Assembly: GCA_019634415.1 (NCBI GenBank)
Contig: JAHQVJ010000176.1
Span: 1 to 64,000, forward strand
DNA: 64,000 nucleotides
Source: Myxococcales bacterium
GTDB taxonomy: Bacteria; Myxococcota_A; UBA796; GCA-2862545
Direction: 5' to 3'
Positions 41,781 through 51,022 of this stretch are shown piece by piece. A program made the position numbers and the translations under genes. Positions within the stretch are counted from its first letter, which is position 1, and each line of letters opens with the position of its first letter. Under the pieces are notes generated by a model. The model made no database searches. It saw only the letters and a program-made list of their open reading frames with translations, and was not told the origin of the DNA.

Positions 41781-43760
41781 ATGCGTACCCTCGCTGCCCG
41801 CGTGCCGCTCACGGTGGTGGACGCCGCCCTCGGGGCCCTGGCCCTCTGGCAGGCCTGGGCACTGCTGTGCGTGTACGCCGGCTGGTCCACCGACGTGCTG
41901 TTCTGGGGCTCTCCCTTCGCGCTGCTGTGGCTCGGCCTGCCCGATCTGCTGAAGCCCTGGCAGCCCGATCCCACGGAGCCTCCACAGGGCGGGACGCGGG
42001 GGCAGATGCCGCCTGCCTGGGCCTCGGGTCTGGGCATGGCATGTGCCGCCATCGGGGCCGTGGGCTTCACCCTCGGGGACTGGCCGGTGCTGGTGGCGAG
42101 CCTCTGGTTCGTGCCCCTGGCGGCGGCCCAGGTGTCGCCCCGGGCGCCCCTGCTCCACGGCTCGGATCCACCCGAGGGGACGGCGTCGTCCCCCCTCGAC
42201 ACAGCAGGTCTCGCCGTGGCCGTGGTGGCCGCCGTGGGGATCACGCTGGCCCTGCAGCGCCCCAACGTCGACGACGCCTACTACCTCAACGCCATCCTCG
42301 AGCACCTGGCCCGGCCCGATGCCCCCGTGCAGACCTTCGACGGGATCCACGGCGACCCCACGGCTCCGATCCAGCAGGTGGCCCATCGTCCGCAGACCTA
42401 CGAGCCACTCGTCGCCGTGCTCACTCGGGGCACGGGCATCGCCCCCCGCACGGCCTACTGGTTCGTCCTGCCCGCCCTGGCGGCCGCCTTCGGCTCCGTG
42501 GCTCACCACGCGCTCTTCAAGGCCGTGGCCCCCCGCCTGGCCTGGCTGGCCACGCCGCTGGTGGTGCCGCTGGTCTTGCTGTGGGGCGACGGCCCCCAGG
42601 CCTACGGACGCTTCGCCTACGTGCGCATGTTCCAGGGCAAGTCCATCTTCGTGCTCGCCATGGCGCCGCTGATCCTGTACGCCGCGTTCCGCTTCGTGCG
42701 AGCGCCGTCGTGGCGCAGCTGGGTGCGGCTGATGGCGGCGCAGCTCGCCGGCTCCATCTTCACCTCCACGGCCCTGGTGGTGGGCCCCGTGGCAGCCGGA
42801 GTGGCGCTGCTCGCCGGTCTGCAGCCCGACCGTCGCCACCTGCGCTGGCTGGCGGTGGGGTTGCTGGCCAGCGCGCCGATGGTGGCCGTGCTGGGCCTGA
42901 CGTTCCTCGAGATCCAGCAGGCCGGCGGCTTGGGCAACACCGGCAACTACCAAGGCTTCCGCACGGTCCTCGGCTCCTGGCGTGGGGGGCCCGCGCTGGC
43001 GGCGTTGGTCTTCGCGCCGTGGCTGCTCCGACTGCGCCAGGCACCGGGGGCGGACTGGCTCGGGCGCTATGCGCTGATCACCCTCGTGCTGCTGTTCAGC
43101 GGCTTGGCCCCACGACTCCTCGGCGACAGCGCCGCCGCGCTGCTCAACTGGCGCACCCTGTGGGCCGTTCCGCTGTACGCCTTCGTGGCGCTGGCGGGGG
43201 CCGCAGGTGCGGTGGGGATCGTGCAGGGCGTCCGCCGGGGTCACCGCATCGCCGTGGCGTCGGGTGCGCTGGGCGTGCTGCTGGTGATGCTCTTCGGCCC
43301 CGGAAAGACCACCTGGGACGTGGCCACCTGGCGATGGATGGCCCCGAAGGTCCGACCAGGCGTGGAGAAGACGGCGCGGGGCGTGGTGGCCCTGACGAGC
43401 CCCGACGACATGGTGCTGGCCCACCCCGAGGTGGCCTGGCACATCGCGATGATCGAGGACCACCCATCGCTCGTGGGGGTGTGGAACCGCTACATCCACA
43501 ACCTGGAGCGCCACTGGGGCAGCGCCCGCACGAGCCAGCGCCTCCGCTCGATGGACTTCGTGCGCGATCGCACCTTCCACGTGCCCGGAGCCGCGCTGCA
43601 GGCGCTGTGCGTGCGGGTGGTGGTGCTGGGCGTGGAGCACCGCAGGCACAGCATGAGCGCCTATGGCCTGGAGGGGCTGTCCTTCGAGCGCGTGGTGGCC
43701 GGTCGCTTCGACATCTGGGCCCGCTCCCCCGACGATCTACCCCCGCACTGTAGCGAGTAG
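41781..43760 (+). CDS. Polytopic membrane protein, GT-C glycosyltransferase-like
   Basis: Product of 659 residues with about 12 hydrophobic helices. The early NVDDAYYLN (Asp164-Asp165) lies in the first large loop, where GT-C enzymes that use lipid-linked sugars place their catalytic acidic pair. The C-terminal ~150 residues (after FGPGKTTWDVATW) look soluble and extracytoplasmic. No exact family can be assigned. It starts eight bases after the pseudokinase gene and is followed by an ASST-like gene, pointing to modification of an envelope glycan or lipid. Confidence 0.75.
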   Translation: MRTLAARVPLTVVDAALGALALWQAWALLCVYAGWSTDVLFWGSPFALLWLGLPDLLKPWQPDPTEPPQGGTRGQMPPAWASGLGMACAAIGAVGFTLGDWPVLVASLWFVPLAAAQVSPRAPLLHGSDPPEGTASSPLDTAGLAVAVVAAVGITLALQRPNVDDAYYLNAILEHLARPDAPVQTFDGIHGDPTAPIQQVAHRPQTYEPLVAVLTRGTGIAPRTAYWFVLPALAAAFGSVAHHALFKAVAPRLAWLATPLVVPLVLLWGDGPQAYGRFAYVRMFQGKSIFVLAMAPLILYAAFRFVRAPSWRSWVRLMAAQLAGSIFTSTALVVGPVAAGVALLAGLQPDRRHLRWLAVGLLASAPMVAVLGLTFLEIQQAGGLGNTGNYQGFRTVLGSWRGGPALAALVFAPWLLRLRQAPGADWLGRYALITLVLLFSGLAPRLLGDSAAALLNWRTLWAVPLYAFVALAGAAGAVGIVQGVRRGHRIAVASGALGVLLVMLFGPGKTTWDVATWRWMAPKVRPGVEKTARGVVALTSPDDMVLAHPEVAWHIAMIEDHPSLVGVWNRYIHNLERHWGSARTSQRLRSMDFVRDRTFHVPGAALQALCVRVVVLGVEHRRHSMSAYGLEGLSFERVVAGRFDIWARSPDDLPPHCSE

Positions 43761-43781
43761 ACTGGGCGGACTGGAGGGGCG

Positions 43782-45326
43782 ATGCGCTGGATGGGATGGA
43801 CGGCACTTGTCGTGACGATGGGGTGCGTGCCCGGCAAGCCTGTCGGGACGACGACCACCGATCCGGGCGAGAATCCCCCCTCCGCCTCCAACCCCCAGCT
43901 CCCCGACGTGGACTGCGCACACGTCGTGACGGACGTGACCGACGAGCGCCCCGCCAACTTCCTGGCCCGCCGCCTCACGGTCACCACCGATGTGGCGGGA
44001 GCGGTGTGGGCCGCCTGCCGGCCCGCTGGCGATCCTGCCGATGTGCTGTTGGTGGAGAGCTTCGCCGCCGCCACCGAGCACGTGCTCGACGTCTCGGGCC
44101 TCACCCCCGACGCGGACTGGAGCTGCACCGTGGCTCCCACCTGCCTCGGCGCGGAGGGGGTGGAGATCGGCTGGTCCACTCCCCCTCTGCCCGACAACCT
44201 GCCCGGCTTCAGCGTCACCGGCACGCCCACAGGGGTGTGGACGCTGCTCAACACGCAGCAGAGCCCCTTCGCCGGCTACCGCCAGTACGCAATCATCGTG
44301 GATCCCCAGGGCCGCACGCGCTGGCTGCACGATCTGGGCTCCACCTACATCACCGACGTGGACGCCACCTGGACCGGACAGGTGGTGCACATCGGCGGCG
44401 GATGGGGGCTGTTCGACCTCGACGCATCGCATCGCGGCGTGATGCAGCAGGTGGATCTCATGGGAGAGGTGCAGCTCGAGCGCACGCCTCCCACCTTCGG
44501 CCTCGGCTACAACCACCACAGCGAGCCGATGTCCGACGGCCAGGTGCTGTCGCTCACCACCAGCGCCGACACCGACGGCAGCGACACCTGGCTCGGCGTG
44601 GCCGTGGAGCGTTTCGATCCGTCCACCGACGACGTGACCTGGTCGTGGAGCAGCCAGCAGCTGTACGACGACGGGACCGTGCTCGCCCAGGACGACAGCC
44701 CCTGGGCCGCCAACGCCCTTCGGTGGACCACCGACGCCCACGGCGATGCGCTGTGGCTGAGCCTGTACACGGGTGAGGCGATGTGGCGGATCGATCGCGC
44801 CACTGGACAACGCACCCACGTGTTCTCGCCCGACGGCGACTTCACCCTGGTGGACACCGACGGCGAGACCCTGCCGGACTCGGAGTTCGCCTATCGCCAG
44901 CACGATCCCGACTTCACCGACGACGGCCGGGTGCTGCTGTACGACAACGGCGTGGGCCGCCCCGGTGGCAGCTACAGCCGGGTCTCGGAGTACCAGCTCG
45001 ATCTCGACGCCAACGTGGCCACGCTGCTGTGGACGTGGACGGAGGAGGGCTGGTTCACTCCGGTGATCGGGGACGCCGACTACCTGCCGTCGGGCAACGT
45101 GCTGATCACCAAGGGCGTGGTGCGGGGCCTCACCCCCCACAACCCTCAGCCGAGCGCCCTCATCGAGCTGGATCCCGAGAGCCGCACGGTGGTGTGGCGC
45201 ATGGACTTCGACCAGTCGACCTACTCGGTGTACCGATCCCAGCGCTACGACGGCTGCGAGATCTTCGCCAGTGCGGCCCATTGCCCCGCTGTGGCGGAGC
45301 GTCTCGGGCAGCTCGAGGCGCTGTAG
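43782..45326 (+). CDS. Arylsulfotransferase-like (ASST) lipoprotein 2
   Basis: Product of 514 residues. ATG 43782 follows GGAGGGGCG; the signal has VVTMGC as lipobox, then a Thr/Pro linker. The propeller carries GLGYNHHSEPMSDG and YRQHDPDFTDDGRVLLYDNG, the two active-site segments of the ASST family, and PSGNVLITKGVV. It is homologous to the protein at 25341-26792. A periplasmic sulfate transfer or a non-enzymatic propeller role is possible. It is third in the + strand run that ends with a cytosolic sulfotransferase-like gene. Confidence 0.78.
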   Translation: MRWMGWTALVVTMGCVPGKPVGTTTTDPGENPPSASNPQLPDVDCAHVVTDVTDERPANFLARRLTVTTDVAGAVWAACRPAGDPADVLLVESFAAATEHVLDVSGLTPDADWSCTVAPTCLGAEGVEIGWSTPPLPDNLPGFSVTGTPTGVWTLLNTQQSPFAGYRQYAIIVDPQGRTRWLHDLGSTYITDVDATWTGQVVHIGGGWGLFDLDASHRGVMQQVDLMGEVQLERTPPTFGLGYNHHSEPMSDGQVLSLTTSADTDGSDTWLGVAVERFDPSTDDVTWSWSSQQLYDDGTVLAQDDSPWAANALRWTTDAHGDALWLSLYTGEAMWRIDRATGQRTHVFSPDGDFTLVDTDGETLPDSEFAYRQHDPDFTDDGRVLLYDNGVGRPGGSYSRVSEYQLDLDANVATLLWTWTEEGWFTPVIGDADYLPSGNVLITKGVVRGLTPHNPQPSALIELDPESRTVVWRMDFDQSTYSVYRSQRYDGCEIFASAAHCPAVAERLGQLEAL

Positions 45327-45360
45327 TCGAAGGGCGCTCGCTGGCGGTTAGACCCCCTGC

Positions 45361-46356
45361 ATGCGCGCCCGCTCCTTGTCTCTGGCCGCGGTGCTGCTGG
45401 TCACGCTGATTTGCGTGGTGATCGCCGCGGCGGTGTTCGATCTGCGAGGGGTGGCCGAGCTGCTGCTGCAGACCCGGCCGGAGCTGCTGGTGGCTGCCGT
45501 CGCGGCACTGCTGGTGGCCTTCGCCTGCCGTGTGGGCCGCATGCAGCTGCTGCTGCACGACGCAGCCCCGAGCTGGCGGCGTCAGGCGGTGGTGAGTGCC
45601 GTGGGGTTCCTGGCGATCCACGTGGTGCCCTTGCGCCTCGGGGAGCTGGTCCGCCCCCATCTGCTGGCCGACGACGGGGTCCCGTGGGGGCGCTCCCTGG
45701 GTGCCATCGCGGTGGAGCGACTGACGGACGTGCTCGCGCTGCTCGTGATGATCGCCATCGTGGGCAGCCTGGATCCGCCGGACTGGCTGAAGGTGGCCGA
45801 CGTGGACGTGCTGCATACCGCCTCCCGCGCCTTCGGCATCGCGGCGGTGGTGTTGTTGGGTGTGCTGCTGGCCTTTGCCCTCGGCGGCGAGACGGTGGCC
45901 ACAGCCCTCGAGGGCGTGCCCGTCTTGGGCCCACGCCTGGCCGGACTCGCCCGCAGCATGAGCCAGGGGCTGTCGGCCCTGGCCCGCGACCCGGTGCGCG
46001 GCGCCGGAGTGGTGGCGCTGGCCGCCGTGGTGTGGACCAGTCACGTGGTGGTGGCCAGCGTGCTGCTGCTGGCCGTGCCCGAGGTACCCACGGGCCTCGG
46101 CGTGGGCGTCACCGTCACCGCGCTCACGGTGATCGGCGTGGCCACCGTGCCCACGCTCGGCCAGGTGGGTCCGTTCGAGGCAGGTGCGGTGGCTGCCCTG
46201 ATGATGTGGGGCTCCACCGCCGATCCTGCAGCGGCCTTCGCCGTGCTCATCCACGCCTTGGTGTTCTTGTTCAACTCCACGGTGGGTGCGGTGGGGCTGT
46301 ATGCAGAGGGCGCGTCGCTGTCGTCGGTGGTGCGCGCCAGCCAGGGCTCGGCGTGA
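45361..46356 (+). CDS. Lysylphosphatidylglycerol synthase-type membrane protein 2
   Basis: Product of 331 residues with about eight membrane helices, same PF03706 family as 20373-21374. Conserved segments are FACRVGRMQLLLHD, the loop VVPLRLGELVRPHLL with Gly-Glu, AVERLTDVLALLV, and the late TLGQVGPFEAGAVAALM. Members next to glycosyltransferase genes are thought to flip or process polyprenyl-linked or phospholipid precursors, which fits this setting. Its stop overlaps the sulfotransferase start (GTGA). Confidence 0.85.
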   Translation: MRARSLSLAAVLLVTLICVVIAAAVFDLRGVAELLLQTRPELLVAAVAALLVAFACRVGRMQLLLHDAAPSWRRQAVVSAVGFLAIHVVPLRLGELVRPHLLADDGVPWGRSLGAIAVERLTDVLALLVMIAIVGSLDPPDWLKVADVDVLHTASRAFGIAAVVLLGVLLAFALGGETVATALEGVPVLGPRLAGLARSMSQGLSALARDPVRGAGVVALAAVVWTSHVVVASVLLLAVPEVPTGLGVGVTVTALTVIGVATVPTLGQVGPFEAGAVAALMMWGSTADPAAAFAVLIHALVFLFNSTVGAVGLYAEGASLSSVVRASQGSA

Positions 46357-47162
46357 CCGGACGGGAGTCGGGGCACGACGGCGACGCGTGGGATTCCGGC
46401 CTCGTCTTCGTGCTGTCGGCGGGCCGCACGGGCACGGTGTTCCTCACCCAGACCCTGCCTCGCCACGTGGGCCAGCTGCACTGCGTGCACGAGCCCATGG
46501 GCTCCCGGTCGCTGCTGATGGCAGCGAACCTCCGCAACCTGTGGGGGGTGGGCGATGGGTGGGTGCGCGACCGGTTCCGCTCAGGGCTCCGTCGCCGCCT
46601 CGAGGCCGTGCCCGCCGGCCACCGCTACGTCGAGGTCAACCCCATGATGTGTGCGCTGACGGACGAGCTGGCCCAGCTGCCCGCGCTGTCGGTGGTGCAC
46701 CTGGTGCGCGAGCCCACGAGCTGGGTGCGCTCGATCCGCGCCTTTCGAGCCAGCGGTGTTCGCCGGCACCTCATCGACCACACGCCCCTCGCGAACCCCT
46801 ACCCCGCGCCGCGCCCGCCAGGCTGGCTGCTCACCAGCCAGGTGGAGCGCGCGCTGTGGCGCTGGCGCTTCTGCAACGAGCAGATCGAGGCCCTCGCTCC
46901 CCACTGCGCGCGCTACGTGCGGCTGCGCCACGAGGATCTGTTCTCCGGCTCCCGCGATGCGCGCAGCGCAGCACTGCTCACGCTGCTGGACGTCTTGCAG
47001 CGACCCGCCCCCGCCGACCTCACCCCGCTGCTCCAGGCCCCACCGGCCAACCGTGCCCCATCGCGGAGGCCGGTGACCATCGATCCCGCTCGCGTGGCGG
47101 AGATCTGCGGCCCCGTCGCCCGGCGCATGGGCTACGCGCCACCCGCGGTACTGCCTACCTGA
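46353..47162 (+). CDS. Sulfotransferase-family protein
   Basis: Product of 269 residues, cytosolic. The N-terminal VFVLSAGRTGTVFLTQTL matches the PAPS 5'-phosphosulfate loop of sulfotransferases, and VVHLVREPTSWVRSIRAF the 3'-phosphate-binding segment (Arg and Ser). It should transfer sulfate from PAPS to a carbohydrate or lipid. GTG 46353 overlaps the membrane protein gene (GTGA). Its last eight bases overlap the convergent methyltransferase gene. Confidence 0.82.
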   Translation: MTGRESGHDGDAWDSGLVFVLSAGRTGTVFLTQTLPRHVGQLHCVHEPMGSRSLLMAANLRNLWGVGDGWVRDRFRSGLRRRLEAVPAGHRYVEVNPMMCALTDELAQLPALSVVHLVREPTSWVRSIRAFRASGVRRHLIDHTPLANPYPAPRPPGWLLTSQVERALWRWRFCNEQIEALAPHCARYVRLRHEDLFSGSRDARSAALLTLLDVLQRPAPADLTPLLQAPPANRAPSRRPVTIDPARVAEICGPVARRMGYAPPAVLPT

Positions 47163-47817
47163 TCCCGGGCGCGCGCCACACCGACACCCGGAACAAGGGC
47201 ACGCCCAGCGGCACGGTCCGGGTGGCCACCCGCTCGTAGTTGCTCTGGGCCGTGGCCTCGATGGCGTGGATGTTCGTCTCGTGGTAGTGCGCATCGAACC
47301 GCGCGATGCGGCGCCCGAGCCGATACAGGGCATTCTCCGTGGGCCCGGAGAGCACCAGCACCCCTGAAGGGGCCAGCTTGGCGCGCAGCGCCTCCAGCAA
47401 CCTGTCGTGGTCGGGGTTGTGCTCCAGGGAATCCAAGGCGAACACCACCTGGAAGTGCCCATCGGGGGCGTCCTGCAGCGTGGTGCGCCGGGCGTGGGGA
47501 AGGGCCTGCATCAGTGCGTGGGCTGCGGGCTCCTCCTGCTCGATGAACCAGTAGTCCGCCTCCGCGGGCAGCAGGTGCCCCAGCTCCCCCACCGACGAGC
47601 CGAAGTCCAGCACCGGCCCCCCTCGCAGGTGCCCCCGGGCCAGCTCCACCGCCGCGAACAGTCGCCACCAGCTCACCGCCGCCGCTGCCCAGTTGGCGTG
47701 CACGTACGAGGGCACGCAGGTCTCCTCCCAGGTCTCGAACTCCTTCGGCACGTCGATCCCGCGAATGAGCGCCCTGCGGCGCTTGGCGACGTGGCGCAGC
47801 CGGTCAGTCCAGTTCAT
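47155..47817 (-). CDS. Class I SAM-dependent methyltransferase
   Basis: Product of 220 residues. The SAM motif I reads VLDFGSSVGELG, with the acidic end of beta-2 in YWFIEQEEP and motif IV-like VVFALDSLEHNPD. It resembles small-molecule or lipid methyltransferases in glycan clusters; substrate unknown. ATG 47817 overlaps the GT2 gene by 14 bases; GTG 47826 is possible. Last gene of a four-gene minus-strand operon. Confidence 0.85.
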   Translation of the reverse strand: MNWTDRLRHVAKRRRALIRGIDVPKEFETWEETCVPSYVHANWAAAAVSWWRLFAAVELARGHLRGGPVLDFGSSVGELGHLLPAEADYWFIEQEEPAAHALMQALPHARRTTLQDAPDGHFQVVFALDSLEHNPDHDRLLEALRAKLAPSGVLVLSGPTENALYRLGRRIARFDAHYHETNIHAIEATAQSNYERVATRTVPLGVPLFRVSVWRAPGIR

Positions 47818-48868
47818 CGGGCACACCTGGCGGCCGCATCACCTCCACCATCGACAGGCGAGGGTGCAGCGGCTCTGAAGGGGTGGAGGCCACGTCGTGG
47901 GCCAGGAACGAGAGCACGAGCTGGATCCCGAGCAGCACGGGCAAGCCCGCGAGCATCACCGTGCCCGCCGTGGCGGGATCGCCGCGCCAAGCCCCCAGCG
48001 TCCAGACCACCGCCCCGAAGGTGGCGCCGAAGGCGAACAGCGCCGAGCCGGCCACCAGGTTCACCGACGCCACGCTGAAGTTGCGGAGGAAGTAGTTGTA
48101 GGCGATGCGCTTGACCAAGTTCCGCGCATGGTACCAGGGGAACGTGAGCAACGCCCGAAACTCCGACAGGTGGCTCGTCTCCTCGGCATACACGGCCATC
48201 GCGGGAAGCTCCACCACCCGAGCTCGCAGCACACCGAGGCGGAACAGCAGGTCGGACTCGAAGAAGTAGCGCTTGGCGAGCCGGTCGAAGTCCAGCTGAC
48301 GCGCCACGCCTGCATGCAGCGCCGTGAAGCCGTTCGTGGGATCGAACAGGTCCCAGTAGCCCGACGACAGCTTGGTGAGCAGCGACAGCCCCGCGTTGCC
48401 CACCAGCCGCAGCCACGGCATCGACGCCACCGTGCGCGGCGAGAAGAAGCGGTTGCCCTTCACGTAGTCGGCGTGCCCCGCTGCGATGGGGAGCACGAGC
48501 TTCGGCACCAACCGTGCGTCCATCTGGCCGTCGCCGTCCACCTTCACGAGCACGTCGGCGCCGTCTCGCAGGGCGGCCTCGTAGCCTGTGCAGACGGCCG
48601 CCCCCACGCCGCCGTTGGCGGCGCGCCGTACGACCCGCACGCGCGGATCGGTGCAGACGGCCTCGATGTGATCGGCGCTCTTGTCGGGACAGCCGTCGTC
48701 CACGCAGTAGATGGCGCTCGCCCAGTCCCCGATCTGCGCCAGCACACCCTCGATGGAGGCCGTCACCCGGTAGCACGGGATCACCACGGCGATGCGCACG
48801 CGCTCGAGGAGCAGCGCCTCGGTGGGCTGCATCACCACGGCGGCCTCGGTGGCGGCTCCCGGGGTCAC
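47804..48868 (-). CDS. GT2 polyprenyl-phosphate glycosyltransferase (DPM1/GtrB-like)
   Basis: Product of 354 residues. The GT-A domain has VVIPCYRVTASIEGVL, IYCVDDGCPD and VLVKVDGDGQMD, all hallmarks of enzymes that load a sugar onto polyprenyl phosphate. Two membrane helices follow (~265-290, ~300-325) after an amphipathic stretch, as in GtrB. This would provide lipid-linked sugar for a GT-C enzyme such as the one at 41781-43760. GTG 48868 overlaps the aminotransferase stop (GTGA). Confidence 0.88.
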   Translation of the reverse strand: MTPGAATEAAVVMQPTEALLLERVRIAVVIPCYRVTASIEGVLAQIGDWASAIYCVDDGCPDKSADHIEAVCTDPRVRVVRRAANGGVGAAVCTGYEAALRDGADVLVKVDGDGQMDARLVPKLVLPIAAGHADYVKGNRFFSPRTVASMPWLRLVGNAGLSLLTKLSSGYWDLFDPTNGFTALHAGVARQLDFDRLAKRYFFESDLLFRLGVLRARVVELPAMAVYAEETSHLSEFRALLTFPWYHARNLVKRIAYNYFLRNFSVASVNLVAGSALFAFGATFGAVVWTLGAWRGDPATAGTVMLAGLPVLLGIQLVLSFLAHDVASTPSEPLHPRLSMVEVMRPPGVPDELD

Positions 48869-50010
48869 AGCATCGCCGCCAGGCGCGCCACACCGCGGAG
48901 CGTGACCTCGGGCGGCACGGCGGTGAAGCACAGGCGCACGTGGGTGGGGTACGGCCCGAAGCTCGGCCCGGGTGCGAGCAGCAGCCCCTGCTCCCCTGCG
49001 TCTTCGAGGAACCCGTTCAGCCCGCGCTCGTCGAGCAGGTGGGCCACGTCCATCCAGAGGAACGTGCTGCCCTCGGGAGGCTCCACCCCCAGCAGCTCCG
49101 CGGCCGCTCGGCCCACCTCGGCGTAGGCCTTCCGCGCGACGGCGATCCAGTCGTCGCCAGCGGCGCCCATCACCCGCTCGGCCGTGAGCTGCGAGGCGGT
49201 GGGGGTGCTGTAGACCGTGTGTACACCCACCTTGCGCACGTGGGGCATGGCCTGTGCAGGCCCCACCACGTAGCCGGCCCGGTTGCCGGCCATGCCATAG
49301 GCCTTGGAGAAGCTGTGCGCGGCCAGCGTGCGCTCGGGGGCGAGGGGCCGCACGTAGCGGTGCTCTGCCGCGTAGACGTAGTCCTCGTAGACCTCGTCGG
49401 CGAAGATCCACAGCTGCTCGGATGTGGCGACGTCCACCATGGCTGCCATCCAATCGGCAGGAATGATGCGACCCGTGGGGTTGTTCGGCGTGTTGACGTA
49501 CAGCGCCACCGTGCGCTCGGTGCACGCGGCCCGAATGGCCTGGGCGGCACCCTGCGCAGAGTCCACGGCCCCGATGAGGGGAACGGGCACGGCGACGCCC
49601 GAGAAGGACCGCACGATCCCCGCGATGAGGGGCCAGTAGGGGGCGCAGATCAGCACCTCGTCTCCGGGGGCCACCAGCCCTCCGACCACCGCCCCCAGCC
49701 CCCCGGTCGCTCCCGCGGTGACCAGCACCTCGGACCGCTCCACGGCCAGGCCCGTGCGCGCTCGCTGCCGCTCCACGATGCGGTCCACCAGGCCAGGCAA
49801 CCCCGCCACCGGCGCATAGCGGTGCATCCCGGGGTGCTCCGCAACCGACAGATCCTCCATGCGACAGCCCGCCGCCGGCTCCATCCAGGTGTCGCCCACG
49901 TGGAAGGGGAAGACCTCCGACGCAGAGGCGTAGACCCGCTTCACGAGGGAGGAGTAGACCGATCCGGGCATGGCCCGGACACTGGGCGAGACATCAGGGT
50001 ACCGTGGCAT
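48865..50010 (-). CDS. Class I/II PLP aminotransferase
   Basis: Product of about 381 residues. PLP-binding features: LVTAGATGGLGAV, YVNTPNNPTGRIIP, FADEVYED and the Schiff-base lysine in SFSKAYGMAGNRAG. It is in the aspartate aminotransferase superfamily; the amino donor and acceptor cannot be told. Start uncertain: ATG 50010 overlaps the antiporter gene by 17 bases, ATG 49971 would leave a 22-base gap; neither has a clear ribosome site. Overlaps the GT2 gene downstream. Confidence 0.87.
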   Translation of the reverse strand: MPRYPDVSPSVRAMPGSVYSSLVKRVYASASEVFPFHVGDTWMEPAAGCRMEDLSVAEHPGMHRYAPVAGLPGLVDRIVERQRARTGLAVERSEVLVTAGATGGLGAVVGGLVAPGDEVLICAPYWPLIAGIVRSFSGVAVPVPLIGAVDSAQGAAQAIRAACTERTVALYVNTPNNPTGRIIPADWMAAMVDVATSEQLWIFADEVYEDYVYAAEHRYVRPLAPERTLAAHSFSKAYGMAGNRAGYVVGPAQAMPHVRKVGVHTVYSTPTASQLTAERVMGAAGDDWIAVARKAYAEVGRAAAELLGVEPPEGSTFLWMDVAHLLDERGLNGFLEDAGEQGLLLAPGPSFGPYPTHVRLCFTAVPPEVTLRGVARLAAML

Positions 50011-50944
50011 CGCCGAAGAAGTACCCCGCGAAGAGGTAGGCGACATAGGATCCGGCCAGGATCGCCCCCTCCACCCGAGTGATGGAGCCCTTCAACACGA
50101 AGGGCACGAGCAGCGCCGTGACCCCGATGGCCACGGCCATGTCGGTGAAGGCAGCGTGGTCGGTGATCTCGATGGGGAACACCATCGCGGTGATCCCCAG
50201 CACCATGGCCACGTTGAGGATGTTGGACCCCAGGCTGTTGCCCACTGCCAGATCCACCTCTCCGCGATGGGCGCTCACCATGCCGGTGGCCACCTCGGGC
50301 GCCGACGTGCCCAATGCCACCACCGTGAGCCCGATGAAGCGGTCACTCAGGTTCAGCACCTTGGCCACACCCACGGCCCCCTCCACGAAGGCCTGGGCGC
50401 CCACCACCAGCACCACGATCCCGCCCACCAGCAGGCCCGCGTTCCACCCCACGCTCGCGCCCTCTTCGAGGTCGTCGTCCTCGAGCGAGGCGGAGGCACG
50501 CCCCTGGAGCGCCTCGAACAGCAACCATGCGTTGTAGAGGATCCCGACCAGCAGCAGCGTGGCCCCGTCGATGGCCGACACCGTGCCGTCGATGCACACC
50601 AGCGGCACGAGCAGCTGGAGCACCAGGCAGGTGGGGATCTCGCGGCGCATCAGCGTGCGCTCGACGGTGAGCGGAGCCACGAGGGAGGCCAGCCCGAGCA
50701 CCAGCGTGACGTTGGCCAGGTTCGACCCGTTCACGTTGGCCAGCGCCATCTCGGTGGAGGCCTGCATGGCCGCCGTGACGCTGACCATCAGCTCGGGCGT
50801 GGACGTGCCGAAGGCCACGATGGTCAGGCCCACGATGAGGGCGGGGACCTTCAAGGCGAGTGCGAGCTGTCCGCCTCCGCGGACCAACAGCTCCGCACCC
50901 AAGACCAACATCAAGAGTCCGAGGAGCAGGTAAATGACGAACAC
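49994..50944 (-). CDS. Calcium/sodium antiporter (CaCA family, YrbG-like)
   Basis: Product of 316 residues with about ten membrane helices in two inverted halves. Both alpha repeats are intact: IVAFGTSTPELMVS with NVNGSNLANVTLVLG, and VVALGTSAPEVATG with AVGNSLGSNILNVAMVLG. An acidic cytosolic loop (SLEDDDLEEGAS) joins the halves. It exchanges Ca2+ for Na+ or H+ at the inner membrane. GTG 50944 is the start. First gene of the overlapping minus-strand run. Confidence 0.92.
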   Translation of the reverse strand: MFVIYLLLGLLMLVLGAELLVRGGGQLALALKVPALIVGLTIVAFGTSTPELMVSVTAAMQASTEMALANVNGSNLANVTLVLGLASLVAPLTVERTLMRREIPTCLVLQLLVPLVCIDGTVSAIDGATLLLVGILYNAWLLFEALQGRASASLEDDDLEEGASVGWNAGLLVGGIVVLVVGAQAFVEGAVGVAKVLNLSDRFIGLTVVALGTSAPEVATGMVSAHRGEVDLAVGNSLGSNILNVAMVLGITAMVFPIEITDHAAFTDMAVAIGVTALLVPFVLKGSITRVEGAILAGSYVAYLFAGYFFGDATVP

Positions 50945-51022
50945 TCAGACTCATCCCGCGCGGTCGGCGTCGCCAGCGGATGTAACCCGCTGGCCAAGAC
51001 CGCCAGCGGTTTCGAGACATCC

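Noticed and set aside
41769..43649. Open frame of 626 codons on the - strand
   Set aside because: Antisense to the GT-C-like membrane protein; hydrophobic helices are only in the + frame.
43737..45281. Open frame of 514 codons on the - strand
   Set aside because: Mirror of the ASST-like gene with no family motif.
49970..51022. Long N-terminal extension of the TonB-dependent receptor
   Set aside because: It runs opposite the antiporter and aminotransferase genes and carries no signal peptide or domain; the signal peptide begins near 51023-51068.
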